Program-made: the position numbers and the translations under genes | Notes under the pieces: model-generated | Told to the model about the DNA's origin: nothing | The model's database searches: none | What the model saw: the letters and a program-made list of their open reading frames with translations, nothing else | Part shown: positions 5,471 through 5,720 of the stretch, piece after piece | How the letters are laid out: each line of letters opens with the position of its first letter | Position numbering within the stretch: position 1 is the first letter of the stretch | NCBI GenBank assembly: GCA_038215095.1 | Contig: JBBQRG010000116.1 | Coordinates: 1 to 5,720, forward strand | Reading direction: 5' to 3' | DNA from: DATACN01 sp038215095 | GTDB lineage: Bacteria; Actinomycetota; Thermoleophilia; Solirubrobacterales; Thermoleophilaceae | DNA: 5,720 bases

Positions 5471-5496
5471 CCCCTGGATGTGGTGGGCCACAGGGG
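5471..5496 (-). repeat. Inverted repeat in the leader of the small charged gene
   Basis: CCCCTG (5471-5476) and CAGGGG (5491-5496) are perfect inverted arms. Between them TGG/CCA (or alternatively TGTGG/CCACA, 5479-5483 and 5488-5492) can extend or compete with the stem. On the minus strand the hairpin ends 4 bases before the AAGGA ribosome site of the small gene, so it could modulate translation if transcribed. No T-run follows on either strand. Confidence 0.4.
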
Positions 5497-5536
5497 GGCG
5501 CAGGAGCGCAACACCCGGCAGTGGTACTCCATCAAG

Positions 5537-5587
5537 GCTAGCGCGCTGCTAGCGTCCTGACCTCAGGGTCGCATCGAAGGGTGCGAC
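5537..5587. repeat. Cluster of three inverted repeats upstream of the cold-shock gene
   Basis: Three symmetric elements follow one another within 51 bases. First, GCTAGC-GCGCT-GCTAGC (5537-5553). Second, CCTGA-CC-TCAGG (5556-5567). Third, GTCGCATC-GAAG-GGTGCGAC (5568-5587), an 8-bp stem (one G-T pair in RNA) with a four-base GAAG loop. They end about 70 bases before the cold-shock ATG and lie in a 205-bp gene-free stretch (5455-5659) between two divergent genes. The third element would be a stable hairpin in a transcribed leader. No T-run follows on either strand, so they are not called terminators. They may be leader structure, operators, or part of a small RNA. Confidence 0.5.
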
Positions 5588-5648
5588 AAAGAAGTGTTAG
5601 CGCCCGTAGTTGCCTACCAGCATCCTCCGGTTCGCAGCACTGAGCCGT

Positions 5649-5653
5649 GGAGG
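5649..5653 (+). promoter_or_regulatory. Strong ribosome binding site of the cold-shock gene
   Basis: GGAGG is followed by six bases (all A but the last) and then ATG at 5660. It is the best ribosome site in the window and fits a highly expressed gene. No convincing -10 box was found between 5588 and 5648, so the promoter may be further upstream and the leader long. Confidence 0.85.
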
Positions 5654-5659
5654 AAAAAC

Positions 5660-5720
5660 ATGGCAACAGGAACAGTCAAGTGGTTCAGCGACGAGAAGGG
5701 CTTCGGCTTCATCACACCTG
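5660..5720 (+). CDS. cspA: CspA-family cold-shock protein, N-terminal part (3' end outside window)
   Basis: The first 20 codons read MATGTVKWFSDEKGFGFITP, the start of a cold-shock domain. TVKWF forms strand 1, and KGFGFI is the RNP-1 single-stranded nucleic-acid binding motif with its aromatic residues. Family members are about 65-70 residues, form a five-stranded barrel, and act as RNA chaperones or transcription antiterminators; not all are cold-induced. The rest of the gene is beyond the window. A very strong ribosome site precedes it and a cluster of inverted repeats lies about 70-120 bases upstream. Confidence 0.95.
   Translation, partial: MATGTVKWFSDEKGFGFITP

Noticed and set aside
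5455..5535. 27-residue N-terminal extension of the small charged protein
   Set aside because: Different composition from the rest (Cys, Trp, Pro) and it would run through the AAGGA ribosome site and the leader hairpin; the ATG at 5454 is better supported.
4465..5541. Plus-strand open frame overlapping the HAD gene and the small gene
   Set aside because: Arg/Pro/Gly-rich shadow; the HAD frame has all four catalytic motifs.
5568..5587. Hairpin as a rho-independent terminator
   Set aside because: No T-run follows on either strand and no gene ends here; the flanking genes are divergent.
1..5720. CRISPR array, tRNA, IS element or phage remnant
   Set aside because: No spaced direct repeats, cloverleaf-like sequence, transposase or integrase was seen; the genes are ordinary chromosomal enzymes with uniform composition.

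Overview
The window reads as ordinary chromosomal DNA from a high-GC actinobacterium. Codon third positions are almost all G or C, genes are packed tightly, and protein features such as the GRGADEHD-type esterase and the MarR sequence recall Solirubrobacterales/Thermoleophilia. That placement is an impression from sequence style, not a measured result. I see no insertion sequence, tRNA, rRNA, CRISPR array or phage gene.

Layout. (1) 1-1632, plus strand: the C-terminal end of an alpha/beta hydrolase cut by the window edge, then a complete YUCCA-like flavin-dependent monooxygenase. (2) 1644-2817, plus strand: a clear sigma70-type promoter with a 16-bp palindrome over its -10 and start site drives a two-gene operon, a YceI-family lipid-binding protein and an NADPH-dependent FMN reductase. 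(3) 2814-3797, minus strand: a MarR-family regulator followed by a small cupin protein whose stop codon overlaps the stop of the FMN reductase. (4) 3798-3839: a 42-bp divergent control region. (5) 3840-5257, plus strand: a carboxylesterase/phospholipase-like hydrolase translationally coupled through ATGA to a NagD-like HAD-IIA phosphatase. (6) 5254-5454, minus strand: a small, highly charged protein convergent with the HAD gene, again with overlapping stop codons. (7) 5455-5659: a 205-bp gene-free stretch containing several inverted repeats. (8) 5660 to the edge: the first 20 codons of a CspA-type cold-shock protein.

Working together. The most coherent story is a redox or electrophile-stress module. 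The MarR protein is a good candidate to repress the yceI/FMN-reductase operon through the palindrome at 1672-1687, and perhaps itself and the divergent esterase-HAD operon through TTGACGCTCAA at 3799-3809. This is inference from site position and gene neighbourhood. The two sites share half-site bases but not spacing, so a common regulator is unproven. I found no convincing evidence of a wholly new system. The most unusual items are the regulatory palindromes, the cluster of inverted repeats ahead of the cold-shock gene, and the shared CTAG stop sites.
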